Notes: generated by a model from the sequence alone, not told the origin. A stretch of DNA of 64,000 nt from DATFVA01 sp963815785 (GCA_963815785.1 CAWFHZ010000008.1:62001-126000); one strand, 5' to 3'. Numbered from the stretch's first letter, positions 1 through 9,948 are shown. Translations and numbers: made by a program.

Positions 1-980
1 TTGCAAAAGAAGTTAGCAAAGAATTTGAAAATGCCGTTCAAAATGAAAATCCCGGAAAAGAAAAGAGTAAAAAGCATGATTCAGAGTTGATAAAAATTAT
101 TGAAGGAGCCGGAGGATTTGCCCAGGTTTTCCCTGAAGATAAATATACAATTGTGGAGCAGCTTCAGAAAGGAAATCATATTGTCGGAATGACGGGGGAC
201 GGAGTGAACGATGCCCCGGCTTTAAAAAAAGCAGATGCGGGTATAGCAGTTGCAGGTGCAACAGATGCTGCCAGGGCAGCAGCTGATCTTGTTTTAATGG
301 CCCCGGGAATTTCAGTAATTATTGATGCTATTAAACAGGCACGTGTAATTTTTGAAAGAATGAACAGTTATGCTGTTTACAGGATTGCTGAAACGATAAG
401 GGTTATATTTTTTATGACTCTCTCGATATTAATTTTTAATTTTTACCCTGTTACCCCTATTATGATTATTATACTGGCATTGTTAAATGATATTCCTATA
501 ATAACAATAGCATATGATAACACTAAAATTGATCCTTTCCCGGTTAAGTGGAACAACAGGGAATTATTTGGTCTTTCTACTCTGTTAGGAGTTGCGGGAG
601 TAATTTCCTCATTCTTAATATTTTTTCTGCTCGAAACTTATTCCGGTTTATCTCAGTCATTAATTCAGTCAGCTATTTTTACCAAGCTGATAATTGCCGG
701 GCATGCAACAATTTTTAATACAAGAACAAACGACTGGTTTTTTAAAAAACCGTTTCCTTCAAAATCACTTTTACTTGCATCATTGTCTACGGCATTGTTT
801 GGTTTACTCGTTGGGGTGTATGGAATTTTTGTACCGGCTGTCGGATGGAAATGGGGACTGATTGTAACCGGTTATGCATTAGCCTGGTTTGTTTTTAACG
901 ATGTGGTGAAAGTATTTTTCTACAGAAATTTTATTAAAAATAATAAAATATTTCACCGGTATTTCAGCCAGGCAGGTTAA
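1..980 (+). CDS. P-type cation ATPase, 3' part (plasma-membrane H+-ATPase-like)
   Basis: The reading frame is already open at base 3, so the gene begins before the window; only the C-terminal ~325 residues are visible. The hinge motif TGDGVNDAPALKKADAGIAV, which binds Mg2+ next to the phosphorylation site, identifies a P-type ATPase, and the following PGISVIIDAIKQAR and RMNSYAVYRIAETIRV stretch resembles the P3A proton-pump branch. Several hydrophobic segments follow, consistent with the C-terminal membrane helices, ending in a basic tail. It would hydrolyse ATP to move a cation, probably H+, across the inner membrane. The phosphorylated Asp and most transport helices lie outside the window, so the ion is inferred from overall resemblance only. 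Confidence 0.85.
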   Translation, partial: AKEVSKEFENAVQNENPGKEKSKKHDSELIKIIEGAGGFAQVFPEDKYTIVEQLQKGNHIVGMTGDGVNDAPALKKADAGIAVAGATDAARAAADLVLMAPGISVIIDAIKQARVIFERMNSYAVYRIAETIRVIFFMTLSILIFNFYPVTPIMIIILALLNDIPIITIAYDNTKIDPFPVKWNNRELFGLSTLLGVAGVISSFLIFFLLETYSGLSQSLIQSAIFTKLIIAGHATIFNTRTNDWFFKKPFPSKSLLLASLSTALFGLLVGVYGIFVPAVGWKWGLIVTGYALAWFVFNDVVKVFFYRNFIKNNKIFHRYFSQAG

Positions 981-1152
981 TTCTTATATTTGAATCAACC
1001 AGACTACTAAATCATTTGCCATCTTCGAATCAGTTATAATTATTTATTTCAGGAATAATTTAAGTACAGATATAAATAATGGTAATGTAATCACAGATCA
1101 AAAAACTGAATTGAAAATTGATTTAATTTATTGATAATAGCAGGAGGTATTT

Positions 1153-2069
1153 ATGTCTATCCGACCGGTAAAAAAAATATTAAAAGCCCAGCCTACTGTT
1201 GAAGGTGCCGGTGTTAATCTTCGCAGGGCAATTGGTTTTGGAGATCCGTCTGAAGTTGATCCGTTCCTTCTCCTCGATGATTTCCGGAATGAAAATCCGG
1301 AAGACTACCTGGCAGGATTTCCCTGGCACCCCCACCGCGGTATTGAAACTATTACTTATGTTCTTGCCGGGAGTGTTGAACATGGAGACAGCATGGGAAA
1401 TAAAGGAGTTATATCATCTGGGGATATTCAGTGGATGACAGCAGGAAGCGGAATTATTCACCAGGAAATGCCAAAAGGAGATCCGAAAGGGAGGATGCAT
1501 GGATTTCAACTCTGGGCAAATCTTACCTTCAGCACTAAAGATGACAGCCTCCCCGTTACCAGGGAATAGATTCCAAGGATATACCCGAAGTGACAGATGA
1601 TGACGGAACACATGTAAGGCTTATTTGCGGAGATTTCTGGGGGAAGAAAGGTCCTGTTGATGGGATTGCGGCTAACCCTGTTTATATAGATGTTTCTGTT
1701 CCTGCGGGTAAACGAAAATCACTAAAGATTGATACGAGGAATAATGCTTTTGCATATGTCTTTGCAGGATCAGGAAAATTCTGTAATGCCTCCGGTCCTT
1801 TAAGTGTACCGACAGAAAGTGTCGGGTGGCTTGATACAAATCCCCCGGTAGAAGCAAACAACCGGTCGCTGATTTTATTCGATAACGGAGATGAAGTTTC
1901 AGTTCAGGCAGGAGAAGAAGGAATCCGTTTCCTTTTAATTTCCGGTAAACCATTAAAGGAACCGGTTGCCTGGTACGGACCGATTGTGATGAATACGCAG
2001 GCGGAACTAAGAAAAGCATTTGAAGAATTACAGGATGGAACATTTATTAAAACAAAACAAAAATATTAA
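1153..2069 (+). pseudogene. Pirin family protein, frameshifted twice
   Basis: The N-terminal part (1153-1522) has the pirin cupin core: HPHRGIETITYVL, EHGDS and GIIHQE supply the His/Glu metal ligands. After Leu-Trp-Ala-Asn-Leu the frame breaks. Residues PSALKMT continue in the +1 frame (about 1526-1546), and PPRYQGIDSKDIPEV onward continue in the next frame (from 1548) to the stop at 2069, giving a normal second pirin domain (DVSVPAGKRKSL). Two extra bases, about 1525 and 1547, explain everything. The start is well set by AGGAGG seven bases before ATG. Restored length is about 304 residues. Pirins are metal-binding cupins, some with quercetinase activity. The gene is either a recent pseudogene or contains two sequencing errors. 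Confidence 0.85.
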
Positions 2070-2236
2070 TATCCATAACTTAATACGTAGAATAACCTGA
2101 GTATACAAGGCAGGATTTAACTTCCATTAACCGACGGAGTTAATTAAGGAAAAGTTGAATAAATTAACTACATTCCTAAAATTATCCCGGTATAAGATTT
2201 CCGGAAATAAAATACTGCCTCACATTTATTAAAGCT

Positions 2237-3325
2237 TTATTTATATACGGCTATGTAATGACCATTATTTAAGATAAACTCTAAAAACCCTGCAGCATAT
2301 AATTTACCACCTGAATAGACCAGACTGTTTATTCCGGAATATGCATCCAATCCAAGATCACTCCAGCTGCCTCCGTTCCATTTAGCAACGTAAAATTTGT
2401 TATTGCTATTATAGAAGCTACCTCCCGCATATAAGTTACCCGCGTCATCCCGGCAGATAGTTTTAACTTTATCATTTGCATTCAGACCCATATCAGACCA
2501 GCCGCTTCCGTTCCATTTAACAACAAATCCACTTGTAAAATCAAACCCGCCTCCGGCGTAAAGATTTCCACTAGCATCGGTGCAGAGTGTATACACTTCT
2601 TCAAAATTATTTAAATCTCCCATCTGGTCCCAGTCGCTGCCATTCCATTTTGCCACATATCCTCCGTTTGGTGCAGTTGAGAGACCGCCGCCGCCTGCAT
2701 AAATGCTGCCGGCTGCGTCTACGAAAATGGTATTGATGTAAGTATGCAGGAAACTGCCCATTCTTGACCAACCAGTTCCATTCCATTTAATGACACTCGC
2801 ATTACCGAAGATAGTCCCGTCAAAATTTAGTCCGAGTGCGGCCATATATATACTGCCGCCTGCATCCGGCACGAGTGATTGTATATAACCACTTGAAGGT
2901 GCGCTGCCTATATCGATCCAGCTGCTTCCGTTCCATTTGAGAACGTATGTATTTCCGTTGTTATTAGTGAATGCTCCCCCGATATAAAGATTCCCATTAG
3001 GATCGCCACAAATTGTGAAGACATTCCCATTAATATTTAATGTACCTACCTCACTCCAGTTAGAGCCATCCCATTTTGCGATGTAGCGCTTTCCGCTGCT
3101 GTTGGTAAAAGCACCTGCGGCAAATAGATTTTCATTCTTATCTATATAAATAGCATAAACATTGGGGATATCAAGATTTCCTAAAACAGACCAGCCCGTG
3201 CCCGGTTCAGGGTTTATATCTGCAGGATTTGTATTAGTTTCATTTTTGTTACAGCTGTTTAATGTAAACAGTAAAATACCAAGAATAATTACAGGGTAAC
3301 TAAAAAAAATGTTTTTCTTTTTCAT
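2237..3325 (-). CDS. Lipoprotein with WNG-repeat beta-propeller
   Basis: The protein begins with a basic stretch, a hydrophobic segment and LNSC, a lipobox, so it should be a membrane-anchored lipoprotein; I chose the ATG at 3325 because the longer reading (to 3382) adds 19 residues ahead of a complete signal peptide. The rest is built from about seven repeats of ~45 residues, each with a KWNGSxWSxxG strand and a xLYAGGxF strand, e.g. KWDGSNWSEVG, KWNGSSWIDIG and KWNGSDWDQMG. This spacing suggests a seven-bladed beta-propeller. No catalytic motif is visible, and ligand and role are unknown. It stands alone on the minus strand. Confidence 0.8.
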   Translation of the reverse strand: MKKKNIFFSYPVIILGILLFTLNSCNKNETNTNPADINPEPGTGWSVLGNLDIPNVYAIYIDKNENLFAAGAFTNSSGKRYIAKWDGSNWSEVGTLNINGNVFTICGDPNGNLYIGGAFTNNNGNTYVLKWNGSSWIDIGSAPSSGYIQSLVPDAGGSIYMAALGLNFDGTIFGNASVIKWNGTGWSRMGSFLHTYINTIFVDAAGSIYAGGGGLSTAPNGGYVAKWNGSDWDQMGDLNNFEEVYTLCTDASGNLYAGGGFDFTSGFVVKWNGSGWSDMGLNANDKVKTICRDDAGNLYAGGSFYNSNNKFYVAKWNGGSWSDLGLDAYSGINSLVYSGGKLYAAGFLEFILNNGHYIAVYK

Positions 3326-3897
3326 CTTATTTTTTCTTTTTAAAGTGAATGGATCATTAGTTTTTATGAAATATTCGTTCAATTAAATTTAAAGTGAATA
3401 AATTCTTTCTCGCTGTGAGAACAACACGCCGGCCAATCCACTTATTTTCAGCATAAAACGATTTGAAAGAGTTATTGATAAGTGATGGTTCAACATTAAT
3501 GTCCCGGAAGATTTCTGTATTAAATAAGGGATAGGATAGTCCGGTGAGGATATCTTTTTAAATAGATGAGAAAAATAATAGCTAAGTAAATTCTTAATGG
3601 TTAAAGAATAAACAGTTGAATCCGAATTAAACATCTCCCCACAAACTTATAAATTCGAAAAAGTATTCGGCTAAAGATAAGCATAAACTATACCATCGGA
3701 ATAATGGAGTATTTAAGGATTTTATTATGTGTTAGCCGCAACTATCTTGTAATAATTGGAGAAACACACAGTTTTAACTTGTATAATCGGGCGGGTTAGG
3801 TAAAATTATTTGAGAAGACAAATACAGAAGGTCGTAGGTTTCTATTCAATTTTCCATGAGCAGTTCAGGCCAAATTAAATCTGTCACCTTTTTCATC
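3326..3897. other. Intergenic region, no confident gene
   Basis: About 570 bases separate the repeat lipoprotein from the zinc-finger gene. One 81-codon minus-strand reading (3389-3634) exists, but it lacks a recognisable domain, signal peptide or Shine-Dalgarno site. No hairpin with a T-run or tRNA-like structure was seen. It may hold the promoter of the lipoprotein gene and decayed coding DNA. Confidence 0.5.
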
Positions 3898-4164
3898 TCA
3901 GTCGATAAATAATTTATCTATGTAACACCACTTCCAGTTTTCACCCGGTTCAAAAGATTTTATGACACCATGATTTGTTTCATGGAAATGCCTGGTTGCG
4001 TGTTTGTTTTTAGAATTATTACAGCATCCAACATGTCCACAGATAAGGCATAATCTTAAATGAACCCAATCGTCACCTGATTTTAAACATTCCTCACAGC
4101 CTTCAGGAGTATTTGGCTCAGGTTCGGTTTTTATTTTTTTGATATGTTCACACGTGTTTTGCAT
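3898..4164 (-). CDS. UBP-type zinc finger protein
   Basis: This 88-residue protein is essentially one UBP-type zinc finger. Visible ligands include CEHI near the N-terminus, CEECLKSG, LCLICGHVGCC, HATRHFHET and NHGVIKSF; the C-x2-C, C-x2-C and paired His pattern matches ZnF-UBP domains, which in eukaryotes bind the ubiquitin tail. Bacterial stand-alone versions are common, but their partner is unknown. It is the last of four short minus-strand genes (5375 down to 3898) with spacings of 2 to 63 bases, so co-transcription is plausible. Confidence 0.85.
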   Translation of the reverse strand: MQNTCEHIKKIKTEPEPNTPEGCEECLKSGDDWVHLRLCLICGHVGCCNNSKNKHATRHFHETNHGVIKSFEPGENWKWCYIDKLFID

Positions 4165-4200
4165 TTGGTCACCGATTAAATAATATTCAAATAATCAGGT

Positions 4201-4413
4201 CTATCTTTCTTTAGTTAAATCGGCATCAAAGGTTTCAGATTGAATGTCCTTGATTATTTTTTTTAAGTCGAGAGACCTTACAGAATCAACAGCGTATTCA
4301 ATCCGTCCGTCTTCGCATAATCCTTTTATTCCTGCTTCCTCATAAGCACGGATAAACTCTTTTACACATTCCTCACGAATTAATTCTGTGAGTGTACCTG
4401 TTTTTTCATTCAT
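4201..4413 (-). CDS. Small acidic hypothetical protein
   Basis: This is a 70-residue, charged, mostly helical protein (MNEKTGTLTELIREECVKEF...). I recognise no family. It has no signal peptide or membrane segment. Support for a real gene comes from its place between the DUF488 and zinc-finger genes on the same strand, its coding-like composition and an ATG start. It could be a small regulatory or adaptor protein, but the sequence does not show which. Confidence 0.55.
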   Translation of the reverse strand: MNEKTGTLTELIREECVKEFIRAYEEAGIKGLCEDGRIEYAVDSVRSLDLKKIIKDIQSETFDADLTKER

Positions 4414-4476
4414 ATTTTCGTCCTGTAGTCATTAATCGAATTTTATAAAGAGATTTAAATAAAAGGACAACTTCTT

Positions 4477-4965
4477 TTATAAATCTTTAATTGAAAAACT
4501 GTAAAATTCATGCAGGTGTTCTGCAACAATAGACCGATGGCAGGCGAGAGGATTCTTTTCAACACAAAACAAAACTATTCGCGCAGAACCTGCTGATTTA
4601 AACTGATTAATAAAATTGCTGAAGTCGAATTTACTTACAATTACTTTAGTATATGCGTCTATAAATTCCCTTGATAGTATCTCACGTTTTCTTTGCCCGG
4701 TATTTTGTTTTTTGTCAGCTTCATATTGAATTTTCTTTATTGCATCAGGTGTGGCAAGTTCTGTTATGTGAATATATTTTATATTAAGCTCTGCTAATCT
4801 ATCCTGCAAGCGTTTACTGTTTACAAATGAATATTCAGCTCCTCTTACTCCGCGACGCTGGCGGATATCGCAGAAGGTATCGATATTATTTTCGGTAAGT
4901 TTCTTAAAGAATGAATCTGCAGTGGAACCATAGACCCCGATCGTAAAAAATTCCATCTGTTCCAT
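4477..4965 (-). CDS. DUF488 domain-containing protein
   Basis: The protein has the DUF488 signature: FTIGVYGSTADSFFKKL at the N-terminus, CDIRQRRGVRGAEYSF in the middle and FCVEKNPLACHRSIVAEHL at the C-terminus, where the Cys-His pair is conserved in the family. At 162 residues it has the usual family length. The biochemical function of DUF488 is not settled. Two starts are possible (MEQMEFF); the second Met is where most family members would begin. The start lies two bases from the stop of the upstream truncated secreted protein, so the two are probably translated from one message. Confidence 0.85.
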   Translation of the reverse strand: MEQMEFFTIGVYGSTADSFFKKLTENNIDTFCDIRQRRGVRGAEYSFVNSKRLQDRLAELNIKYIHITELATPDAIKKIQYEADKKQNTGQRKREILSREFIDAYTKVIVSKFDFSNFINQFKSAGSARIVLFCVEKNPLACHRSIVAEHLHEFYSFSIKDL

Positions 4966-4967
4966 AA

Positions 4968-5375
4968 TTAAATTTTTCCTGTAAAATTATTTCCCGGTAT
5001 TAACATAAAATAATAATTGATAAATAGTAATAATAAGGGCGAAAGGGAATTGCCTGATGAATTATATTCTACTATTCGCCAGTAATATCGCGTATTCTGT
5101 ACTAAAGAATTTAGTGAAACTTCACTATTTACATTTGAAGGATAACCATTATGAATTCTTGCGGCAGAATCCAGGTTGGCAACTAATACCGAATCAGAAC
5201 TAAAATAGCATTCATTATATTGAACACCAGAAGGATTAACCCAGAAAAGAGTATGCAGATAATCCCAGTCAATACCTATTGCCCCGGGAGCAGTCATAGG
5301 ATTGAATGCAGGATCAGGATTTTGTGCAAATAAAACAGCAGAGGAAAATAAGAAGGTAAGTAATAATATTTTCAT
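4968..5375 (-). CDS. Short secreted FnIII-like protein, probably truncated
   Basis: The first 17 residues form a signal peptide ending in LFAQ. The body resembles one fibronectin type III-like domain of the kind found in large T9SS-exported proteins: GAIGIDWDYLHTLFWVNP, then NTRYYWRIVEYNSSG near the end. After GNSLSP the composition changes to LLLLFINYYFMLIPG, which looks like non-coding sequence read through to a chance stop. At 135 residues it has only one domain and no sorting domain. I read it as the 5' remnant of a longer surface-protein gene, cut by deletion or frameshift just before the DUF488 gene. It could also be a genuinely small secreted protein. Confidence 0.55.
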   Translation of the reverse strand: MKILLLTFLFSSAVLFAQNPDPAFNPMTAPGAIGIDWDYLHTLFWVNPSGVQYNECYFSSDSVLVANLDSAARIHNGYPSNVNSEVSLNSLVQNTRYYWRIVEYNSSGNSLSPLLLLFINYYFMLIPGNNFTGKI

Positions 5376-5678
5376 CTCTTCACCCTGGCTTTTTGCTTAA
5401 CATAATAAAATATTTTGTTAAAATAATCCTCTCCACCCGGATAAAATATCATTTCAATTTTTGCCTATTACATTAATTCTGACAACAATTTTTGAGTCTT
5501 AAAATTTTGAAAGGTATTTATCGTGAATACAAATGTTTGCAGTAAAACTTAAGTCAGATCTATCAATAATTAAATAAAGCAATGAAATTTATGAACGGTC
5601 GAAATCAATGATCACTTACTTTTAATATTTCCGGTAAAGAAATATTTTAATCGGGAAATAAATCAAGGTAATTCAAAA
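5376..5678. other. Divergent intergenic region
   Basis: About 300 AT-rich bases lie between the divergent secreted-protein gene and the PQQ-propeller gene. No open frame, tRNA or clear hairpin terminator is visible. It must contain promoters for both directions, but I could not point to convincing boxes. Confidence 0.4.
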
Positions 5679-7517
5679 ATGAAAATATTATCTGCAGTTC
5701 TACTCGCAGTGTTTATGTCATCTTTAAGTTCTCCTCAATCAGTAGAGAATTATATGTTCAGAGGAAATGCTACACACACAGGAGTCTATGATTCCGGATA
5801 TAAAGGCAGCCCGAAGGAATTTGCGTGGTCGTTCAGGACTGATGGTGCGGTAAGATCAACTCCGCTCTATTACAAGGGCGAAGTTTTTATTGGAAGTACA
5901 GATAATAATTTATACGCGTTGAATTCTAAAACTGGTGAACTGAACTGGAAATTTAAAACCGGTGGTCCTGTAAATTCCTCACCGGCAATTGATGATAAGG
6001 GAAATGTATTCTTCCTTAGTGCAGATAATTACCTTTATTCTGTGAATGCTGTCAGCGGTATTTTAAACTGGAAATTTAAAACAGGAACGGATCTGCCTTA
6101 CAAGTGGTCATTCGATTACCTGTTATCATCGCCGGCAGTTTCAGACAATGAAATTTATTTTGGCAGCGGGGACGGAAACTTATATTCGATAGATAAAAAT
6201 AATGGTTCGCTTAATTGGAAATATTTTACCGGCAGTAGAGTGAGATCTTCTCCTGCAGTCTATAAGAATTCAGTTTTATTCGGTGATGTGAACGGTCATT
6301 TTTATTCACTTAATTCAGAAAATGGATCCCTGGTTTGGGAGTATGATACCAAAGGTGGAGTAACTCAAAACAATATGGGTGAGGAATCTTTTGACAGGTC
6401 TGCAGTAATCTCATCACCTGCAGTTGAAGATGATATCGTTTGCTTTGGAGGTAGGGATGGCTTTCTCTATGCACTGAATGCTGAAACAGGGAGAGAGTTG
6501 TGGACATTTGATCATAAAGTTTCGTGGGTAATTTCGACTCCGGCAATATTGAACGGAATAGTTTACACAGGTTCGTCAGATGGTCATTTTGTTCAGGCTA
6601 TTGATCTTTATACCGGGAAAGAAATCTGGAGGTATAATACCAGCAGCCTTGTATGGGGTTCTCCCGCAATTTCAGGAAATCAACTTTATTTTGGTGATGG
6701 TGTTGGTAAGCTGTATCAGCTCGATCTTAAAACAGGAGAAGAAAACTGGTCGTTCAAATTTAGAAAATGGATACTTTCATCCCCCGTTCTGTTTGATGAT
6801 GTACTATGCTTTGGCTGCGATGATGGTTATATATATGCTTTAAACGGAAACGGGGGACCGATTAACAATGGATTATTGAAGGCTGTTTTCTGGGAAGATA
6901 CGTCGGGGTACAAGTGGTTTAAAAATGGAATTGATGTAACAATAAAAAATTATTTTGTATCACAGGGATATGAATTGCTGGGAAGCAAAGAACTTGCTGA
7001 ATATTTTAACGAAAGAATAAAAGATAAAAAACCAAGTGTAGTAATATTTGCAAGTAATAAAATTCCAAACTCTGTTGTTCCAGATTCATCAAACCAGAAT
7101 TTGTTCAGGAAATATTTATCCTCAGGCGGAAAGGCTTTAGTATTAGGTACAAACCCCCTGGGTTATATAAGAGATCCTAAAACAGATAAATTGGTCTCAA
7201 TCGATTATACGGTGGCTTCAAAAATTCTGGATGTTCACTATAAAGGGACTGTAACTGATGCACTGCGCGGATTATACAGCAGCTTTCCAACGACTGATGG
7301 AAAAAAGCTCGGACTAAACCACTGGTGGACAGGATTCGGTGGAGTAGATCCCGAAGAAGTAACGACAGTATTAGCTTTGAATGAAATTGGGGAAGCAACT
7401 GCGTGGATTAAAAATTACGGAGGTCCTGCCGGTACAGGACTTATTCAATTAAGGATAGACAATGCCGTACCGGAAGATCTGACTTTTATTCAGCAAATAG
7501 CCGAGTTTACACAATAA
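5679..7517 (+). CDS. Secreted PQQ-like beta-propeller protein with C-terminal GATase-like domain
   Basis: A signal peptide (MKILSAVLLAVFMSSLSSPQS) is followed by residues ~40-395 made of repeated PQQ/BamB-type blades: YFGSGDGNLYSID, GSLNWKYFTG, GFLYALNAETGRELW and AIDLYTGKEIWRYNT. The last ~215 residues are different: KPSVVIFASNKIP, YLSSGGKALVLGTNPLG and LNHWWTGFGG recall class I glutamine-amidotransferase-like or ThuA-like domains, with no clear catalytic Cys. The protein probably works in the periplasm or at the cell surface, perhaps in binding. It stands alone, with ~170 bases to the next gene. No cofactor-binding enzymatic motif of true PQQ dehydrogenases was seen. Confidence 0.8.
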   Translation: MKILSAVLLAVFMSSLSSPQSVENYMFRGNATHTGVYDSGYKGSPKEFAWSFRTDGAVRSTPLYYKGEVFIGSTDNNLYALNSKTGELNWKFKTGGPVNSSPAIDDKGNVFFLSADNYLYSVNAVSGILNWKFKTGTDLPYKWSFDYLLSSPAVSDNEIYFGSGDGNLYSIDKNNGSLNWKYFTGSRVRSSPAVYKNSVLFGDVNGHFYSLNSENGSLVWEYDTKGGVTQNNMGEESFDRSAVISSPAVEDDIVCFGGRDGFLYALNAETGRELWTFDHKVSWVISTPAILNGIVYTGSSDGHFVQAIDLYTGKEIWRYNTSSLVWGSPAISGNQLYFGDGVGKLYQLDLKTGEENWSFKFRKWILSSPVLFDDVLCFGCDDGYIYALNGNGGPINNGLLKAVFWEDTSGYKWFKNGIDVTIKNYFVSQGYELLGSKELAEYFNERIKDKKPSVVIFASNKIPNSVVPDSSNQNLFRKYLSSGGKALVLGTNPLGYIRDPKTDKLVSIDYTVASKILDVHYKGTVTDALRGLYSSFPTTDGKKLGLNHWWTGFGGVDPEEVTTVLALNEIGEATAWIKNYGGPAGTGLIQLRIDNAVPEDLTFIQQIAEFTQ

Positions 7518-7689
7518 CCGGAAAATGAGGATGATTTTATCCGGTAAATAATAAATACTTTCCCTAAGATTCAGCATTCCACTCTATTAATAAATTGGAT
7601 TAGAGATAAACAATAATTATCTTCATTCCATCGTCTGAACTTTTCCACAAAAAAATATTTAATAATCATAATAAATCTGTAGGAGTTTT

Positions 7690-8527
7690 ATGCGTATTTA
7701 TTTCTTAACGATAATTGTAATGTTTCTTTTTGCTGAGATTAGCAGTGCACAGAATTTCAGCACTCCAAGGCCAAGTCCGGATGCTACGGTAAGCCAGGTA
7801 GTAGGGATTACAAAAATTACAATAGATTATAGTTGTCCGGGTGTTAAAGGACGAACAATCTGGGGTGAACTTGTTCCTTATGGTAAAATATGGAGAACCG
7901 GTGCTAATGAGGTTACTTCAATAACATTCAGTACAAATGTGAAAATAAATGGAAATGAACTTGCTGCAGGAACTTACGGCATTACACACAATTCCCGGTA
8001 AAGAGGAATGGGAAATTATTTTCAGTAAAGATACTAAAGTTGATGATCCGATGACCTATGATGATTCTAAAGATGCTCTGAGAATTAAAGTAAAACCTGA
8101 AGAGAATCCTTTTACAGAAAGAATGGCGTTTACAATTACTGATATGGATGAGAACAGTGCAAATGTAAACCTGAGTTGGGAGAAACTGAAAATTTCATTT
8201 CACGTAGAAGTTGAGACACAAAATCTTGTTATTGAAAGTGCCAGAAATTTAAATAGCTGGGCGGATCTTAATTCTGCTTCAACTTATTGTCTTCAGAATA
8301 ATATAAACCTGGAGGAAGGTTTCAGATGGATCCAGGCTTCTGAACTGATAAATGAAAATTACTGGAACCAGAGAATTAAAGCACAGTATCTTGCAAAGAT
8401 GAACATGCAGAATGAAGCAATAGCCACAATGGAGAAAGCAATTGAATATGGTTCCAAGCTGGAAAATCAACCGTTTGATTTTGATAATATGACGAATATG
8501 CTAAAGGAATGGAAGGATAAGAAATAA
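7690..8527 (+). pseudogene. DUF2911 family secreted protein, frameshifted
   Basis: The start is firm: TAGGAG lies shortly before ATG and a signal peptide ends at SSAQ. Residues 1-98 (QVVGITKITIDYSCPGVKGR, IWRTGANEVTSITFS) match DUF2911. At 7984 one extra base shifts the frame: GTYGI should continue HTIPGKEEWEIIFSKDT, which is read from 7985 in the next frame to the stop at 8527. The second part has the rest of DUF2911 and a C-terminal helical tail with a TPR-like hairpin (YWNQRIKAQYLAKM, AIATMEKAIEYG). Restored, it is about 279 residues, normal for the family, whose function is unknown. Confidence 0.85.
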
Positions 8528-8622
8528 GTTAACCCTAAATGTTGATTCAGTCACAATTGCAGAAATAGTTTTTGATTAAAATAAAAATTCAATCAAAAAA
8601 TAATAACTGACATGGAAAACTC

Positions 8623-9948
8623 TTGGGCAAATCATCGACGGGGGATGGAAAGATTGGATATTTATCTGTAACAGCTATAGGAATCGGGGGAATGGTTGGG
8701 GGCGGAATTTTTGCAGTCCTAGGATTAGCTGTAAAATTAGCTCATGGGGGAACACCTGTCGCATTCTTTTTAGCAGGAATTATCGCTTTAATAACTTCAT
8801 ATTCTTATACTAAATTGTCTTTAACTTTCCCCAGCCAGGGAGGTACTGTTGAGTTTTTAAACCAGGCATTCGGTGGAGGTTTATTTACAGGGGGAATGAA
8901 TGTTCTTTTGTGGTTAAGCTACATTGTTATGCTTTCACTTTATTCATTTGCCTTCGGCAGTTACGGGGCAAGTTTAATTCCGGGCGGAAATAAAATCTGG
9001 AAGCATATACTAATAAGCGCATCAATTATTTTATTCACTTGTCTGAATGTAATCGGGGCTAAGTTTGTTGGTGAAGCAGAAGAATATATTGTTGCTGTTA
9101 AACTGCTGATACTTTTTTTATTTGTAGCAATAGGATTTAATTCGATTGATACACAAAATTTAAACCCGGTAAACTGGAGCAGTTCATTTGAATTGTTAGC
9201 AGGGGGAATGATTATCTTCCTTGCATACGAAGGCTTCGAGCTTATTGCCAATACCGCGGGCAACGTTAAAAACCCAAAGAAGACTTTGCCAAGAGCTTAT
9301 TATTCAGCGGTTGTGTTTGTTATAATACTTTATGTGCTTATTGCTATTGTTACCATTGGAAATCTTGCTGTACCAAAAATTATTGATGCTAAAGATTACG
9401 CTCTAGCCGAAGCTGCAAAACCTTTTATGGGAAATTTTGGTTTTACATTAATTGCTATTGCTGCAGTTCTTTCAACAGGCTCAGCAATAAATGCAACTTT
9501 ATATGGTGCCGCAAGAGTCAGTTTTGTTATTGCAAAAGACGGCGAACTTCCTGCACGACTGGAAAATAAAATATGGAATAAACCCGTAGAAGGATTGCTG
9601 ATTACGGCGGTGTTAACATTGCTTGTAGCAAATCTTTTCGATCTCAGCGGAATCTCTACGATGGGTAGTGCAGGTTTCCTCCTGATATTTGCAGCAGTTA
9701 ATGCTGCGAATTATAGAATGCGCAAAAAAACCATTTCAAACTGGTGGATTCCGCTTACAGGAATCATTTTTTGTTTAATTGCATTAGGATTTTTAATCTT
9801 TCAGACTATAAAAACATCACCCCAAAATATGTGGGTGCTGGTTGTTATGTTCGGATTGTCATTTCTAATTGAATTTATTTACAGGGAATTCAGGACGAAC
9901 CGTAAGATTAAACCGGATATTAAAGATTCCAAAACAGGTACAAGCTAA
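8623..9948 (+). CDS. APC superfamily amino acid permease
   Basis: This is a 441-residue membrane protein with about 12 hydrophobic segments. The N-terminal GIGGMVGGGIFAVLG is the first-helix substrate-binding motif of the APC superfamily, and AYEGFELIANTAGNVKNP and LSTGSAINATLYGAARV are further family hallmarks. It likely imports amino acids by proton or cation coupling. The start is uncertain: TTG at 8623 is the only in-frame start close to the first helix, while ATG at 8612 is in another frame and closes quickly, so a lost base near 8620 is possible. It precedes a YrdB-like gene by 50 bases. Confidence 0.85.
   Translation: MGKSSTGDGKIGYLSVTAIGIGGMVGGGIFAVLGLAVKLAHGGTPVAFFLAGIIALITSYSYTKLSLTFPSQGGTVEFLNQAFGGGLFTGGMNVLLWLSYIVMLSLYSFAFGSYGASLIPGGNKIWKHILISASIILFTCLNVIGAKFVGEAEEYIVAVKLLILFLFVAIGFNSIDTQNLNPVNWSSSFELLAGGMIIFLAYEGFELIANTAGNVKNPKKTLPRAYYSAVVFVIILYVLIAIVTIGNLAVPKIIDAKDYALAEAAKPFMGNFGFTLIAIAAVLSTGSAINATLYGAARVSFVIAKDGELPARLENKIWNKPVEGLLITAVLTLLVANLFDLSGISTMGSAGFLLIFAAVNAANYRMRKKTISNWWIPLTGIIFCLIALGFLIFQTIKTSPQNMWVLVVMFGLSFLIEFIYREFRTNRKIKPDIKDSKTGTS

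Noticed and set aside
3389..3634. 81-codon minus-strand ORF
   Set aside because: No domain, no Shine-Dalgarno site and an odd hydrophobic/charged mix; more likely chance.
8612..8670. ATG start for the APC permease at 8612
   Set aside because: It is in a different frame and ends after about 20 codons; TTG at 8623 keeps the full first helix.
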